The translations under genes were made by a program, and so were the position numbers. The notes beneath the pieces are model-generated. The model ran no database searches, was not told the DNA's origin, and saw only the letters and a program-made list of their open reading frames with translations. Positions 22,800 through 34,631 of a stretch of DNA of 64,000 bases are shown here, piece by piece. This DNA comes from Nemophila menziesii. Taxonomy: Eukaryota > Streptophyta > Magnoliopsida > Boraginales > Hydrophyllaceae. The stretch lies in assembly GCA_029959085.1 (NCBI GenBank), contig JARWIR010000018.1, positions 2,294,001-2,358,000 on the forward strand. Direction: 5' to 3'. Position 1 is the first letter of the stretch; every line of letters begins with the position of its first letter.

Positions 22800-22840
22800 G
22801 GGTAAGACTTCCAATATATATTGGATGGAAGAATTTTCCT
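22800..22840. other. 41-bp filler at the inversion edge (unit 2)
   Basis: Sequence absent from the other units. It contains a perfect 16-bp palindrome, TCCAATATATATTGGA, at 22810-22825. It replaces the first bases of the Copia-D LTR. Confidence 0.8.
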
Positions 22841-23222
22841 AATCTTTATTAAAGCTATTCATATTTCAAGGTAGATATAATTGGATTTGGGCTTTTCTAT
22901 TTGTGTGAAATGTGTTTAATCTTCTTGTTGGGCTAGTCCAAGTCAGCGTTTTATTATAAGTCAATATTGGTCTTAGTATTTGGGCTGAGAGCTTTTGTAT
23001 GGGCTATTGGACTTCATTTCAAGGGTTGATTTTATTAGATAAACATTGTATACATTAAAGAGCTTAGATTAAAACCCTACCCACCCCATATATAAGGCGC
23101 ACCCAGACTTTGTTAACTGATTTTTTTGAGTATTCACTCTGGCCTCTAAAAAATAAATCTTTGTGTTCTAAACTTTTTTTAGTTTTTAAAACTCAAATCT
23201 TAAGATTTAATGTTTTACAACA
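22841..23222 (+). repeat. Copia-D 3' LTR, start altered (unit 2)
   Basis: Matches 11215-11582 of unit 1, ending ACAACA. The first bases are replaced by the inversion filler. It has an additional GAGAGCTTTTGTATGG segment, also in units 3 and 4 but missing from unit 1. Telobox and TATATAAG (23089-23096) are kept. Confidence 0.62.
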
Positions 23223-25356
23223 ATTATAAATACATAGCAGCTTAGAAATTGCAACATTGGAATAATCGAATGGTCCATTCAACAAGTAAGTATTCTGATT
23301 CCTTAGTTAATATCTTATCAGAGTATTTATTTAATTATTTATGGTTCTTGTGTAATCTAGTACCTGTGAAATTTTGATTTTTGCTTCTCAATTTTTCGAT
23401 TCTCGTGTCAAAATTATTCCTTTATAAATCATCTATTAGATTTCATGAGGTAATTAAAACCGTATAATAAGTTTCATTTATATAATATTCAATAGAAACT
23501 TGAATATATGTATTTTAATTATTGGATTCATCATTTGTTAATATATTTGGACCAAAAAAAAACACTATAAGCAATAATGATTTTTTAGGAATTAGCTTAA
23601 TAGATCGCATATTTGATTATGTTCTTTATATTAAAAATATCATAAATTATCATCTGGACATATTAATAGATGTGTGTAATCTAGTTATAATTCTCCTACA
23701 TAATGATTTACAAATTCTTTACACCTGACTTAAATTAGTTCATTACAATATAATGCTCATATATGTGGTGGTAGAAATTAATTTCAAAATAAAATGTGAT
23801 AAAATTATTTTGAATGCTGAGGTTTAAACTGAACTGGTGTAATCTTTATTATCTGACAAAGTAGAAAAAATATAAATTGGTTTCGTTATTCATAAAAAAA
23901 CTATAAATCTTAATTTATTACTTGGAAATTGTAGAGTTTTGTATTATATATATGGAAAATGTGCATATACTTCTATATGTAAAAGTAGGTGGCAGGCAAA
24001 AGGTGAAATAAATCAAAAAACTAATGTTTATATTGACAAAGTAGGTGGCAGGCAAAGTATTTTTCAACATCTCTTCCAAATTATATCTTTTGTGATTCAT
24101 GGGGAGGTTACTCGTCACTAGGTGTTATATTGTATATGTGTTGAGATCTTGTACCTGTGTGGGATTGCCCCTTCTATGAGACCACATATATCCCTGTGTC
24201 GGTTTTTATAGTATATGAGGCATCATTTTTAACATTGTGTTAGTATGTTATATAAGATAATGAACTGGTATATACTAATATCATTGAATTGAACTGTAAC
24301 CCATCCGTTATATTTCTTGATTTTGTAACTTTGTCATATTTTACTATTATATTTTTTTCATTTTTCTTTCCATTTGTTTTCATTCTGTGACTTCACATCA
24401 CAGATCATGTTGATTCTTCCACCCTATTTTCTTTCGCTTACTCTATTTATACCTCTTATTGATTAAGAATAAGTGGAAATTACCATTTTAAAATAATTTA
24501 CCATTTTTTATTTCGATTTCCATTACGTTTATGTAATTAATTATTGTAATGAGTTTTCCCTTGTGAGGCCTCTTCACTATTGAATATATTAGACGTGTTA
24601 GTTGAATTTATAATCACTTTATCTAATGACAATCCTACCACTGGAAATGGATTTTCTATATCATTGTTAGTAGCCTTGTATTTCAGAAAGGTCATTACCA
24701 TTTGGAAGGGTGTCATGTATCGTTCTAGATCATGATTAGGTTTTGGGATATGGAATTACAAGCTGGTATCATATAGAAGGCCATTTAGCATGCTAGGTTA
24801 TAAAGTTTCATAAATGTTTGACCCTTGAATTAGGATCGGGGTCAGCGAATTTTTAGTGCATTGTGTGTTCTTATGATTTAATCTCTCTTTCGTAAATACT
24901 ACTTATGGAACCACTAGTCTCTTCTCATGGTTAGGATTTGGATTTGGGTGTTATAGATTGAATCTTTGATGTATTCAGATATTTTTATTTATGAATTACC
25001 TCAAGATATTGATCATTGACAGATAATATATTCAAAATTAATAATTTTTATTCTTGGTTATAATATTTTTATATATATATTCTTTGTTTTCTTAGGGTAT
25101 TCTAGCTTATTAAATATATTTTTATTCTTGTAAAATCTTTTTTAGAGTTTTGAAAGGAAGCCTTCAAGTGTGGAAGTCTCATGAAAAAATGATTGGCGAT
25201 CATCCAGACACCAATTTCCAAGCCATGTGTAGACTGCTGGCATCTCAGATCGATGTTCATTACATTTCAAATACTTACTAGTATACCGATTTCCAAGCCA
25301 AGTATGGATTGCTTTTAATATCAATGAATTGCCAATCCTAAAAAATGGATCAACAA
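23223..25356. other. Unit spacer between Copia-D LTR and EDR1-like exons (unit 2)
   Basis: Colinear with 11583-13729. Near 24030-24060 the segment GTAGGTGGCAGGCAAA occurs twice, replacing the sequence between, a local duplication specific to this unit. No gene recognised. Confidence 0.5.
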
Positions 25357-26316
25357 GAAACCTCCTTGTCCAAAACATGGCGAACTTAGTTGTTAACAGA
25401 ATGGGTGGCCCATGATGCGGAGGAGATTTTGTAGAGATGGAATGTTCGAAGTTATGAACTTTGTGTTTCTTTTAACAGTATTTTTCTTCCCATTGGATCT
25501 CTTGATGTTGGGTTTTCTCGTCACAGAGCTTTACTTTTTAAGGTTGTAAGAGATTTTCTTTTCTTAATTTTGTTTTATAAGGCTAAGTCTTCTTCAATGA
25601 TTTAATAGGATTATGAGAATGTTATAAATAAGTGTGAGTAATTTGAAGAAGATTCACTAGCGCGAAAAAAAGTATCAACTGCTCAGAAAAAACAAGTGAA
25701 TGATGTGTCAGAATATGGAATTACAACTGCAAAAGATCCAGAATTTGCTCAGAAATTACAAGTTGTTTTGTTGGAAAGTGGTGTATCACCACCGTTAAAT
25801 CTGTTTTCGAATATAGGTACGGATGAATATGGAAAACAAAGAGTGGTTGAAAGTGGATTAACAAGGTATCAAGGGGGTGAAGGTGAATATAATCAAAATT
25901 ACCTTTAGAAATACTTGTCTAATAATGAGTTGTCGTTTATTCCTATTACCGTAGGAGGATTTTTAGCAGCTCTTTTGATGGAAGTGAAAGAACTATTTTT
26001 TAGAAGTGACTGTGCCCACAACAACTAGATCGTATATAGGCGAGAGCTTCTTCTGATACTATAGGTGAGAACAATTTGGAATTTATGTGAATTATTTTTA
26101 ATAAAAATCTCACTCTTGAAATGGGTTTTTTTCCTTTTCCGATAAGGTGCAGAATATCTTAACGGGTAGAAGTTATATGATATAGTAAAAAATTCATAAT
26201 ATGTAATAGAAAAGATGCGAAAGCCTGATCAGATTAACCAAATTGACCCTCTTCTCCCATGGGAGTTTCTTCAGATTGGAGAAAGAATAGGAATTGGTAG
26301 AATATTTGTACAATAA
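25357..26316 (+). pseudogene. EDR1/CTR1-type Raf-like MAPKKK fragment (unit 2)
   Basis: Same blocks as unit 1. Block 1 has a TAG in place of the Gln of EILQRW (near 25432). Block 2 (25696-25908) is NDVSEYGITTAKDPEFAQKL and is open. Block 3, LLPWEFLQIGERIGIG, ends at 26316. Confidence 0.77.
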
Positions 26317-26323
26317 AACAATT

Positions 26324-26531
26324 TTATAAAAATATATGATTGTCATTCATTTCTTCAATTGTTCCCGTTCGATTAAAATCCATTCTCAACATTTTCCATA
26401 AACCTATTGACACGAACATCGATATCATTTTGATATTACCAAAAATTGAAATACCGTTTTTTTGTGTGGATGACGAGTTGTTTGCCATGGGTGATTTCAT
26501 AACCAAGCTTAGATACCAATTTATGTTTGGT
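26324..26531 (-). mobile_element. Copia-C1 5' leader and gag start (unit 2)
   Basis: As in unit 1, but lacking about 24 bp in gag (the FDGENFIF stretch). TSD TTGGT of Copia-A is at 26527-26531. Confidence 0.7.
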
Positions 26532-26899
26532 TGCAAAAAGATATTTCTGATATATTATTTATACAATTTATAGATTACACAAATAAGTATTTTAATTAAC
26601 TAATTCTATCTAATGTCAGAGAATACATATAGTAGAAATTATCAACTAATTTACTACGTAAATAAGGAAATAATCAATCTAAATAATTAATAAAATAAAC
26701 TAATTGATTCTTTAATATAAGGAAATAAAATAAATTATTATCTAATACTCCCCCTCAAGCTGATGAGTAGATGTTGTCAATTCCCATGTCGCTTATAATA
26801 CGATCAAATGAGAGATGTGATAATCATTTTGTAAACATATCTGTAAGTTTTCCATTTGTCGAAACATAAGGAGTACAAATGAGGCCGCTATCCAATTTC

Positions 26900-28534
26900 T
26901 CTTAATAAAGAGTCGGTCAGTTTCTACGTGTTTTGTTTGTTGTACTGGATTGTGAGCAATATTGATTGCTGATTTGTTATCACAATATTATTTCATGCTC
27001 TCTTTCCACTTGATTCCCAAATTTTCCAATATAATTTTTAACCACAAAAGTTCACAAATTTCATGTGTCATTGCTCTAAATTTTGCTTCAGCACTTGATC
27101 TAGCCACCACACCTTGTTTTTTGCTTCTCCAAGTTACCAGTTTCCTCCTAAGAATATACAATAACCAGATGTAGACCTACGATCTACAATTGATCCGGCC
27201 CAATCCGCATCTGTATAATCTTCTACATCTAACTCCCATTGCATTTTCAACTTCTAAGTGACAATCTCTTGGAGAATGCATAAATAGACTAACAACACTC
27301 ACAACATAAGCAAAATCAGGACTTGTGTGTGACAAGTAAATAAGTTTTCCAACTAACCGTTAATACATATCCTTTACTACCATAGCATTTTCAACTTCTA
27401 CTCTCAATTTGTGATTTTGTTCAATTGGAGTGTTTGAGGGTTTGCAGCCAAGCATACCTATTTCTTTTAACAAATCAAGTATATATTTTGGTTGGGAAAT
27501 AAATATACCATTTTTAGAGTATGGTACTTTGATTCCCAAAAAATATTTTAATTTTCCAAACTCCTTTATTTCAAACTCTTTCACCAGATGCTGCTTAAGT
27601 TTTCCAATTTCTTCTTGGTCATTTTCGGTGACAATAATGTCATCAACATAAACGATTAAACTTGTAACTTTTTCAGTGCTTGATCATTTTTTAATAAACA
27701 AGGTATAATCACCTTGACTTTGCTTAAAGTTCATACTCTTTACCACATTTGAAAATCTTCCAAACCATGCTCTAGGTGATTTTTTTAGGGTATATCCGCC
27801 TTTTTCAACTTGCACACACTATTATTTTTAAAATTTTATGTGAAACCTGGACTTACTTCCATGTAAACTTCTTCTTCTAAATCACTATGTAAAAGATCAT
27901 TTTTCACATCAAGTTGCTGCAAAGACCATCCAAAGTTAGCTGCTAAAGACAATAATATTCTAATATTGTTCATTTTTGCAACAGGGGTGAATGTTTCCTG
28001 ATAGTCTATTCCATATGTCTAAGTATAGCCTTTGGCTACAAGCCTTTCTTTATATCTCTCTAAAGTTCCATCAGCTTTATATTTAACTGTAAACACCCAT
28101 TTACACCCAACCACTCTTTTACCTCTTGGCAATTCAATAATATCCCATGTCTCATTTTTTTCCAATGCTCTCATTTCTTCACTCATAGCTTTTTTCCATT
28201 TATCATCCCTAAATGCCTCTTGAACTGTATGTGGAATTTTTATAGTGTGCAAATTTGTGAGGAAGGCTTTATAAGATGGGGATAATCTATCAAAAGAGAT
28301 AAAATTTGCTATAGACTGTTGGGTGTATTTTCGTTTTTCTTTTCTAAGAGCAATCGGTATGTTAAGGTCATTAAGTGGTAGGTCTACAGATTCAATTTGT
28401 GAAGCTAAAACATGAGAGTTATCTTGCAAATCAGAATCTTTAGAAATTTTAGTACCTATTACAGGTGCAATTTCTTGGACTTGCAAAAGTTCAGGTGCAG
28501 ACTTTTTTCTTCTTGAATACACTTGTAGTGGCAT
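26900..28534 (-). pseudogene. Copia-A reverse transcriptase-RNase H (unit 2)
   Basis: The RT N-terminus is open for 171 codons (28534-28019), from MPLQVYSRRKKSAPELL to ERYKERLVAKGYT. YVDD is at 27650-27639, and LKYFLGIKVPYSKNGIFIS follows. A TGA (27686-27684) is shared with unit 1. About 64 bp between RT and RNase H are deleted near 27237 and replaced by about 12 bp copied from nearby RT sequence. Confidence 0.87.
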
Positions 28535-28559
28535 GATAGATGTATCATTACCTGTTTTT

Positions 28560-29935
28560 TATATGGAGGTGTTTGTTTCGCATCAGAACAATTTTCATTT
28601 GAAATAGAGTCGATTCATTTTTGTTTATAGGAACTGAAATGTCAATTTGTCAAATACTAGATCAAAATCAAACTTATCTTCTGAGGAGTGCTCCACCAAA
28701 AGATAAGTTTGATCAAAGGACATATTTTCAGAAAAAGTTACATCTTTAGAAATATAAAATTTTTATGAGTTGGGATGATAACATTTATATTCTTTTTTTG
28801 TTGAGGAATAAACAAGAAAGACACACACATTATAAGGCTCTAGGATCTAATTTATCTCAATTATTTGCATGAATGTGGACATATAAGACACAACCAAATA
28901 TTCTAGGTGGTAGTTGGATAGACGAATTAAACTCAGGAAAAAAAGTTTTAAAGAATATATACTGGACTTTTATTAATTTCCCAACCCTTTGGAAGGTAAA
29001 CGAATAATAATATGAGTTGCAGTTACCACTGCTTTTCCCCAATGAATTTAGGTACGTGTTTTTCGAACTTAGTATTATATTTCCTAGGTTCTTGCATTTA
29101 GCAACTCCATTTTGTTGTGGAGTATATGTACACGAAGATAGGTGTATGATTCCTTCCTTTTGAAAAAGTGGTGTAAGAGTTTGATTAAATTATTCTTTTC
29201 CATTATCTGATTTTTTAATTTTTACCCTAGACTAACTGTGAATCATTTTCAAAAACCTAGGAAATATAATACTAAGTTTCAGATTTATTTTTCATAAGAA
29301 ACAACTATGTAACTTCAATAAATGAGATAAATCAACGAGCTCCGGTAATATTTGGGATTTTTAAGGGTCCCCACACATCTGTGTGGATTAATGTGAAAGG
29401 GTGTAGTGATTTATTTAAATTGGTGAAAAAAATACGACGATGTTTGGAGAATTGACATATTTCACAATGAAATGACTTGTTGTTTTAATTGCAAAATAAA
29501 CTTTGAAACATTATTTTTAAATCTGAAAAAGATGGATGTCCTAAACGAAAATGATGTTACCATATTTAATTCTTACTCAAAGACAACTTTTCTAGAAAAA
29601 TGAGATGAAGATAAATGATCATTGTTTATGCCACCACATGTATCCATGAAGTAAAGTTCTTCCTTCTGGTTAGCAAGTTCACTCGTCTTCCCCGTTTCCA
29701 AATCCTGAAATACACATTTATTTGGGTAAAATGTCACTTTATAGTTTAAATATTTTGTAATTTAAGGTATTGATAACAAATTAACACAATGTTTGGCACA
29801 TGAACGACGGATTTTAAGTTAAGAGTTTCCGGCAACAAATGCAAATGTTCCCTCTACTATTTTTAATTTTTGGTTTCCTGGACATGGATTATAGGTAGAA
29901 CAGAATTGGTTATATGGTTTGTTGCACCTTAATAT
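28560..29935 (-). pseudogene. Copia-A integrase and protease region (unit 2)
   Basis: The protease triad codons at 29934-29926 read Tyr-stop-Gly, sharing the TAA of unit 1. The integrase C-terminus is truncated by a 25-bp inverted copy at 29066-29090 that replaces the EKGGSGCFKKMA-type segment seen on the plus strand of units 1 and 4. Confidence 0.82.
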
Positions 29936-30089
29936 ATTATCCACTCATTATTCCAATTACAATCCTTTAAGACACTAAGGGCTTGAGATAAGGAGTTCTT
30001 ACCTAGGAAGCTGAGCTTGAGCCGCTAGTTTTTTAAAGTGACCTGAGAAGACTTCTTAGTTCTCAATTTCTTCATTGTTGAGAGTATTT

Positions 30090-30724
30090 TGTTGAAATAA
30101 AATGGCCAGATGTTATTAACAGAGAAAAGGAATATTTTTCTAGTAAAGAAGATAAAAAAGCTACAGAATTGAATTGATTTATTTCATGCTAATATGTTAT
30201 CTTATATAGTCATAAAAATAAGGACTCCTCTAACTAACTAATCTCTAGAAAATAGGAAAACATTAATTGATTTGCTAAATCTAATGAATGACTTAGCAAC
30301 TAACGAATAACTTGACAAATCTAACAAATTATTGACTTGGTAAAACACATTAGCTGAATGTTGTAATTTAACACTCCCCCTCAACGTCAACACTTCTTCT
30401 TTCCTTCAATCCGAGCTGATGGCATAAACTTGTAAATTGTTCACTACTCAAGCCTTTTTGTGAACAAGTCTACCACTCGGTTCTTCTTCTTGATAGACTT
30501 CAACTCAATTTCTTCTTGAAGAACTTTCTCCCTGATGAAGTGCAAATGAACCTCCAAGTGTTTTATTCTAGCATGAAAGTCTGGATTGCCAAACGTATAG
30601 TCACTAGCATAATCGGCATCACAATAACCAAATAACTTACATTCTCCACCTTTCTTATATAATATACCATGACCAAGAGTGCTCTTCACATACCTCAGAA
30701 TTAGCCAACGGCTTCAAGATGAGG
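30090..30724 (-). mobile_element. Copia-B 3' LTR and RNase H end (unit 2)
   Basis: LTR 30090-30373, polypurine tract, and RNase H fragment 30689-30444 (open: [19 protein letters not shown] onward). By eye about 8 of 284 LTR bases differ from the unit 1 copy. Confidence 0.88.
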
Positions 30725-31590
30725 GTTTGGTATGTATAAAAAGGGAAATTTCAGGCTTTTCATATTCTTTTTCAGAAATTTAATAACATTACAAGGTTAG
30801 TAGATATTGAAATTAATTTGTCATTAATGTAGTTAAAAGTGCCATTTTTTGGATTCTTTCTAGAATACCATTGGAACAATCTAAGTGTTAAAAAAACGTG
30901 AATGGTTGAAGGGAATTTATTATCCAATGGCACATGCAAAAAATATTTTTACTTCGAGCTTCGAGTGAGATCTAAGGTAAAGGTAAATGAGGAACTTCAC
31001 GCATATGTCTATGTCAGCTAAAAGATGGAGCATGATATCATTATTTAGTTTACATTGAAGCCATCTTAGCCAAAATAAAATAGAATTAATGATATATACA
31101 AATATATGGGTTGGGGTAAGAAAATATTATTAGACTTAGAACATCTCATATATGTGTTATTCACACAAATGTATTAATACTTTTTATAGCCCCTATATAT
31201 GTATATATATCAATTAGAAATAAGATAATTCTAACACCTAATGATCAAGGAGGATTGGGATGTGTGATTTTATTAGGTCAAATTCAACTCCCCTTTCTCT
31301 TTGGTAGTTTAACATATGTTATTAAAAATGTGGACAAGGTGGAAAAGCTTGCAATGGGTTTGTAGCCATGCAGGATATTAAAACAACTTAGGACAATAGA
31401 AACAAACTATAAGATAATTTACGAGGTTAGATGTGCATCTATAAGAGAAACAGATAAAGGATAATAATAATTGGATGATGATTTGAGTATAGGTGACAAG
31501 GTGGATCCAAAGTTCTGTCTTGTCCAATTAGATACTGCAGATATAATCAAAGAATTAGATAATAGTACTATAGATAAGGATAAGACAATT
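30725..31590. other. Unit spacer between junction and MITE (unit 3)
   Basis: Colinear with 1104-1982; open stretch from 31471. No gene recognised. Confidence 0.5.
31194..31210. repeat. (TA)n microsatellite, unit 3 allele
   Basis: Shortest allele, about 17 bp. Confidence 0.88.
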
Positions 31591-32177
31591 CTTGTAGGTA
31601 GGGTTGTAAATATGTCAACCCTCTCGCGAGCAGCTCAAGCTCGGCTCAAAAAAAATTGTGTTTGCGGTCGGATCGAATATAAACAAGCTCAACCTCAAGC
31701 TTTAATTTAAGCTCGATAAGTAAACAAACTAGCTCAATCTCGTTCGTGAAAGACTCGTTTAAATTTATGAAGTATAAATTAATATATAATCTACTTATAA
31801 TTATATTAGTTAACCTTCAACAACTTGGATATTCTTAATTTCTTTACAAATTTATTTTTTCATTAATAGTATGCTTCATATATTCATACCACACACTCTA
31901 TCAAATACCAATCGCCCGTGAAAGCCCCATTTCAGCGATAAACTAACAAATTTTTCATGTGCAACTCAAACTCAGCTCTAAAAGGATTGTTATATAAGTT
32001 TAAACATCTCTGCTTTGGATCATTAAAAGCTCGGGCTTGACTAGTTTAAAATTGAGCTCAGCTTGTCCTAACTCGTTCAAATTTGAGCTCGGCTCGGCTT
32101 TGCTTGAAAATATAAACAAACAAGTCTATAATCTAGTATTTGTCTCGGCTCAACACGTTCACAACCATACTTGTAGG
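31591..32177. mobile_element. hAT-like MITE (unit 3), with target duplication
   Basis: The element is 31599-32169 (571 bp), with CTTGTAGG at 31591-31598 and 32170-32177. Internal deletion of about 11 bp (TAAAAAAATAA region). Confidence 0.82.
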
Positions 32178-33782
32178 TTACTAATCGATTCAACTAGAGC
32201 TAATCGATCCATGAGTCCAAATGAAGGACAATTTTCTTGTCCATATTTTTACTAATGTAAATACGTGTGGGAAAACCAAAGAATCAATGACCTATATCTA
32301 GCTTCATTGGGAATTCCCTCATTATCAAGAAATGCAAAGATAGACACACTTAACTTTATTGAGTCAAAGGTCTTATCTAAATCTCAATCATAGAAATCGT
32401 GACTACTTTCAAAAAAATTATGAAAGATCTAATTTATTATTCTACAAGCTTTTCGCCAAAAAAAATTTAATCTATGATTTATGACTTATGGTGGAATTGA
32501 AAACAATATAATGTCTGGTTTACCATTGGAAAACTTATCAATAGGGTAAACTTATCAGTAGGGTAATGTTAAGAGGTACATGATTTAGGAATTTTATAAA
32601 AAATTAAAATTGTGCTATTGACAAATACAACATAGAGATTACTTTAAATTTCATCATAACTAGCATCTTAATTTGATGAAGGTATTTATTACTACATACA
32701 ACTTTTATGTACCAAAAAATTAATACAAAGTAGATCATAAATGTTAGAATGTTTGATATGAGGAAATTTTTATTACTAAAACAAGAAATTAATGTCTTCT
32801 GAAGATCAATTTTGAAATAGGATGATCACGATATAAAAATAATTAAAGTAGAAAAATCAAACAAATCTGTATTATAGATTGTATGTGATATTTTCAATAA
32901 AGAAAACAATGGTTGGGTTTATGATATGTATGTTGAATTTTTTACAAGACTAATTTAAGGAAAGTATAACGTTGTTTTGATTATTTAAAACATATAGTGA
33001 ATATACATTCATTATGACACATACAAAATTTGGATAACAGACTCTAGTTAATCAATATACCAACAATGTATCTCAAGAACAGATTTACAATGAACACATA
33101 AATTGAAAAGAGTTAAAATTATTTGGGATACAAACACTCCTGAAAATATAAAATTTGGGTCAAAGTGTTGTAGAAATGCTATTTCCACTATTTGCAATTT
33201 GAGTAAATAGAGATTTCTTAAGATATATTTTTCAATTTGTGTGAAATTAATAAAAAACATTTAAACAAATTTTGTTAAGTTTCCAAGAAAGTGCACAATT
33301 TCGGTATCTTCAATATCACTGATCTGAATAAATAATCAAATAACCAATTTTTTCTTCATAAATAAATATATATTAATAAGTATTATACGACACTATCAAA
33401 TATTTTTTATTGATCTTTATCGCTAAAATGGTTCCAAAGGTAAACACACTAAAAATTAGTATATGTTAGCTAAATTCTCCATATATATTTAGTATGCTTA
33501 ACGAGGGGTCTGATTGAAAAGTGGATTGTCTTACAATACAAAAGATTATCATATAGATGAGTGTAAATGGGAAAAATTATTAGATCAAAGTATTCATCAT
33601 ACATAATTATATAAATATGGATATTTACTTACTTACTCGTTGAAATAAATGTTTTGATTGGAAGGTCACTAGAGGTTCAAATTAGGATCATGTTGATTCC
33701 ACTTTATTGATATATCTTGAGACGTCTAATTTTGGCTTGAGGTCTAATTTTCTAATTCTTCTTTCTGTATCTAATTTCTATG
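32178..33782. other. Unit spacer between MITE and Copia-D remnant (unit 3)
   Basis: Colinear with 2584-4195. No gene recognised. Confidence 0.5.
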
Positions 33783-34190
33783 TTCACCACAGGATACTAT
33801 TTCACTTTGGGACACAATATCATATCTTAGAAGTCTCAATTACAGCAACTAGTGTCTCTTTCAACCACATAATCAGAATATGTCTCCATTATTGATTGCT
33901 TGAAAGAGGTTATGCCTTTATAATTTTTTTTAAGAGATTAAGTTGGTTAAAGATATTTCTTGTTATATTTTCTAATAGTCAAAGTTCTATACATTTGAGT
34001 AAAAATCAAGTATATCATGAGAGAACTAAATAGATAGATGTTAAGTATCATTTCATTAGAGACGTAATAGCTAATAAAAAAGTTAACTTAGAGAAAATTG
34101 CATCTGAATCAAATCTTTTTGATATGGATACTAAACTGGTTTCAAACACAAAGTTTAAACTATGTTTGGACTTATTGTTTGATGGTTGAG
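33783..34190 (+). pseudogene. Copia-D RNase H (unit 3)
   Basis: Uninterrupted by Copia-N and not inverted. It reads TTGYYFTLGHNIIS-stop-KSQLQQLVSLSTT and on to DMDTKLVSNTKF. Two bases are lost in GTTATGCC, and the 12-bp tandem copy near the end is absent. Confidence 0.83.
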
Positions 34191-34234
34191 TTATTTTTTT
34201 AAGTATATTTCAGTAATGGTGTTGATGGAGATGG

Positions 34235-34631
34235 TGCTACCATTATAATCTTTATTAAAACTATTAATATTTCAAGGTAGATATAATTGGATTTGGGCTT
34301 TCTATTTGTGTGAAATGTGTTTAATCTTTTTGTTGGGCCAGTCCAAGTCAGGGTTTTATTATAAGTCAATATTGGTCTTAGTATTTGGGCTGAGAGCTTT
34401 TGTATGGGATATTGGACTTCATTTCAAGGGTTGGTTTTATTAGATAAACATTGGATACATTAAAGAGCTTAGATTAAAACCCTACCCACTCCATATATAA
34501 GGCGCACCCACCCAGACTTTGTTAACTGATTTTTTGAGTATTCACTCTCGCCTCTAAAAAATAAACCTTTGTGTTCTAAACTTTTTTTAGTTTTTAAAAC
34601 TCAAATCTTAAGATTTAAAAGTTTTACAACA
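34235..34631 (+). repeat. Copia-D 3' LTR (unit 3)
   Basis: Starts TGCTACC after GATGGAGATGG and ends ACAACA. TATATAAG is at 34494-34501. The downstream repeat CACCCACCCAGAC is slightly expanded. Confidence 0.62.

Larger units (their letters stand above)
26532..30089 (-). mobile_element. Copia-A, 3' part (unit 2)
   Basis: The 3' LTR is 26532-26747, followed by CTCCCCCTCAAG. It continues through RNase H, RT, integrase and protease to the Copia-B insertion point at 30089/30090. Confidence 0.87.
19209..30724. repeat. Tandem array unit 2
   Basis: 11516 bp, GTTTGGTATG to GATGAGG, colinear with unit 1 without the nested element. Unit-specific changes: the longest (TA)n tract, a 342-bp inversion with 41 bp of filler (22458-22840), a 64-bp RT deletion with templated 12-bp filler (about 27237), and a fold-back 25-bp insertion (29066-29090). 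Confidence 0.94.
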
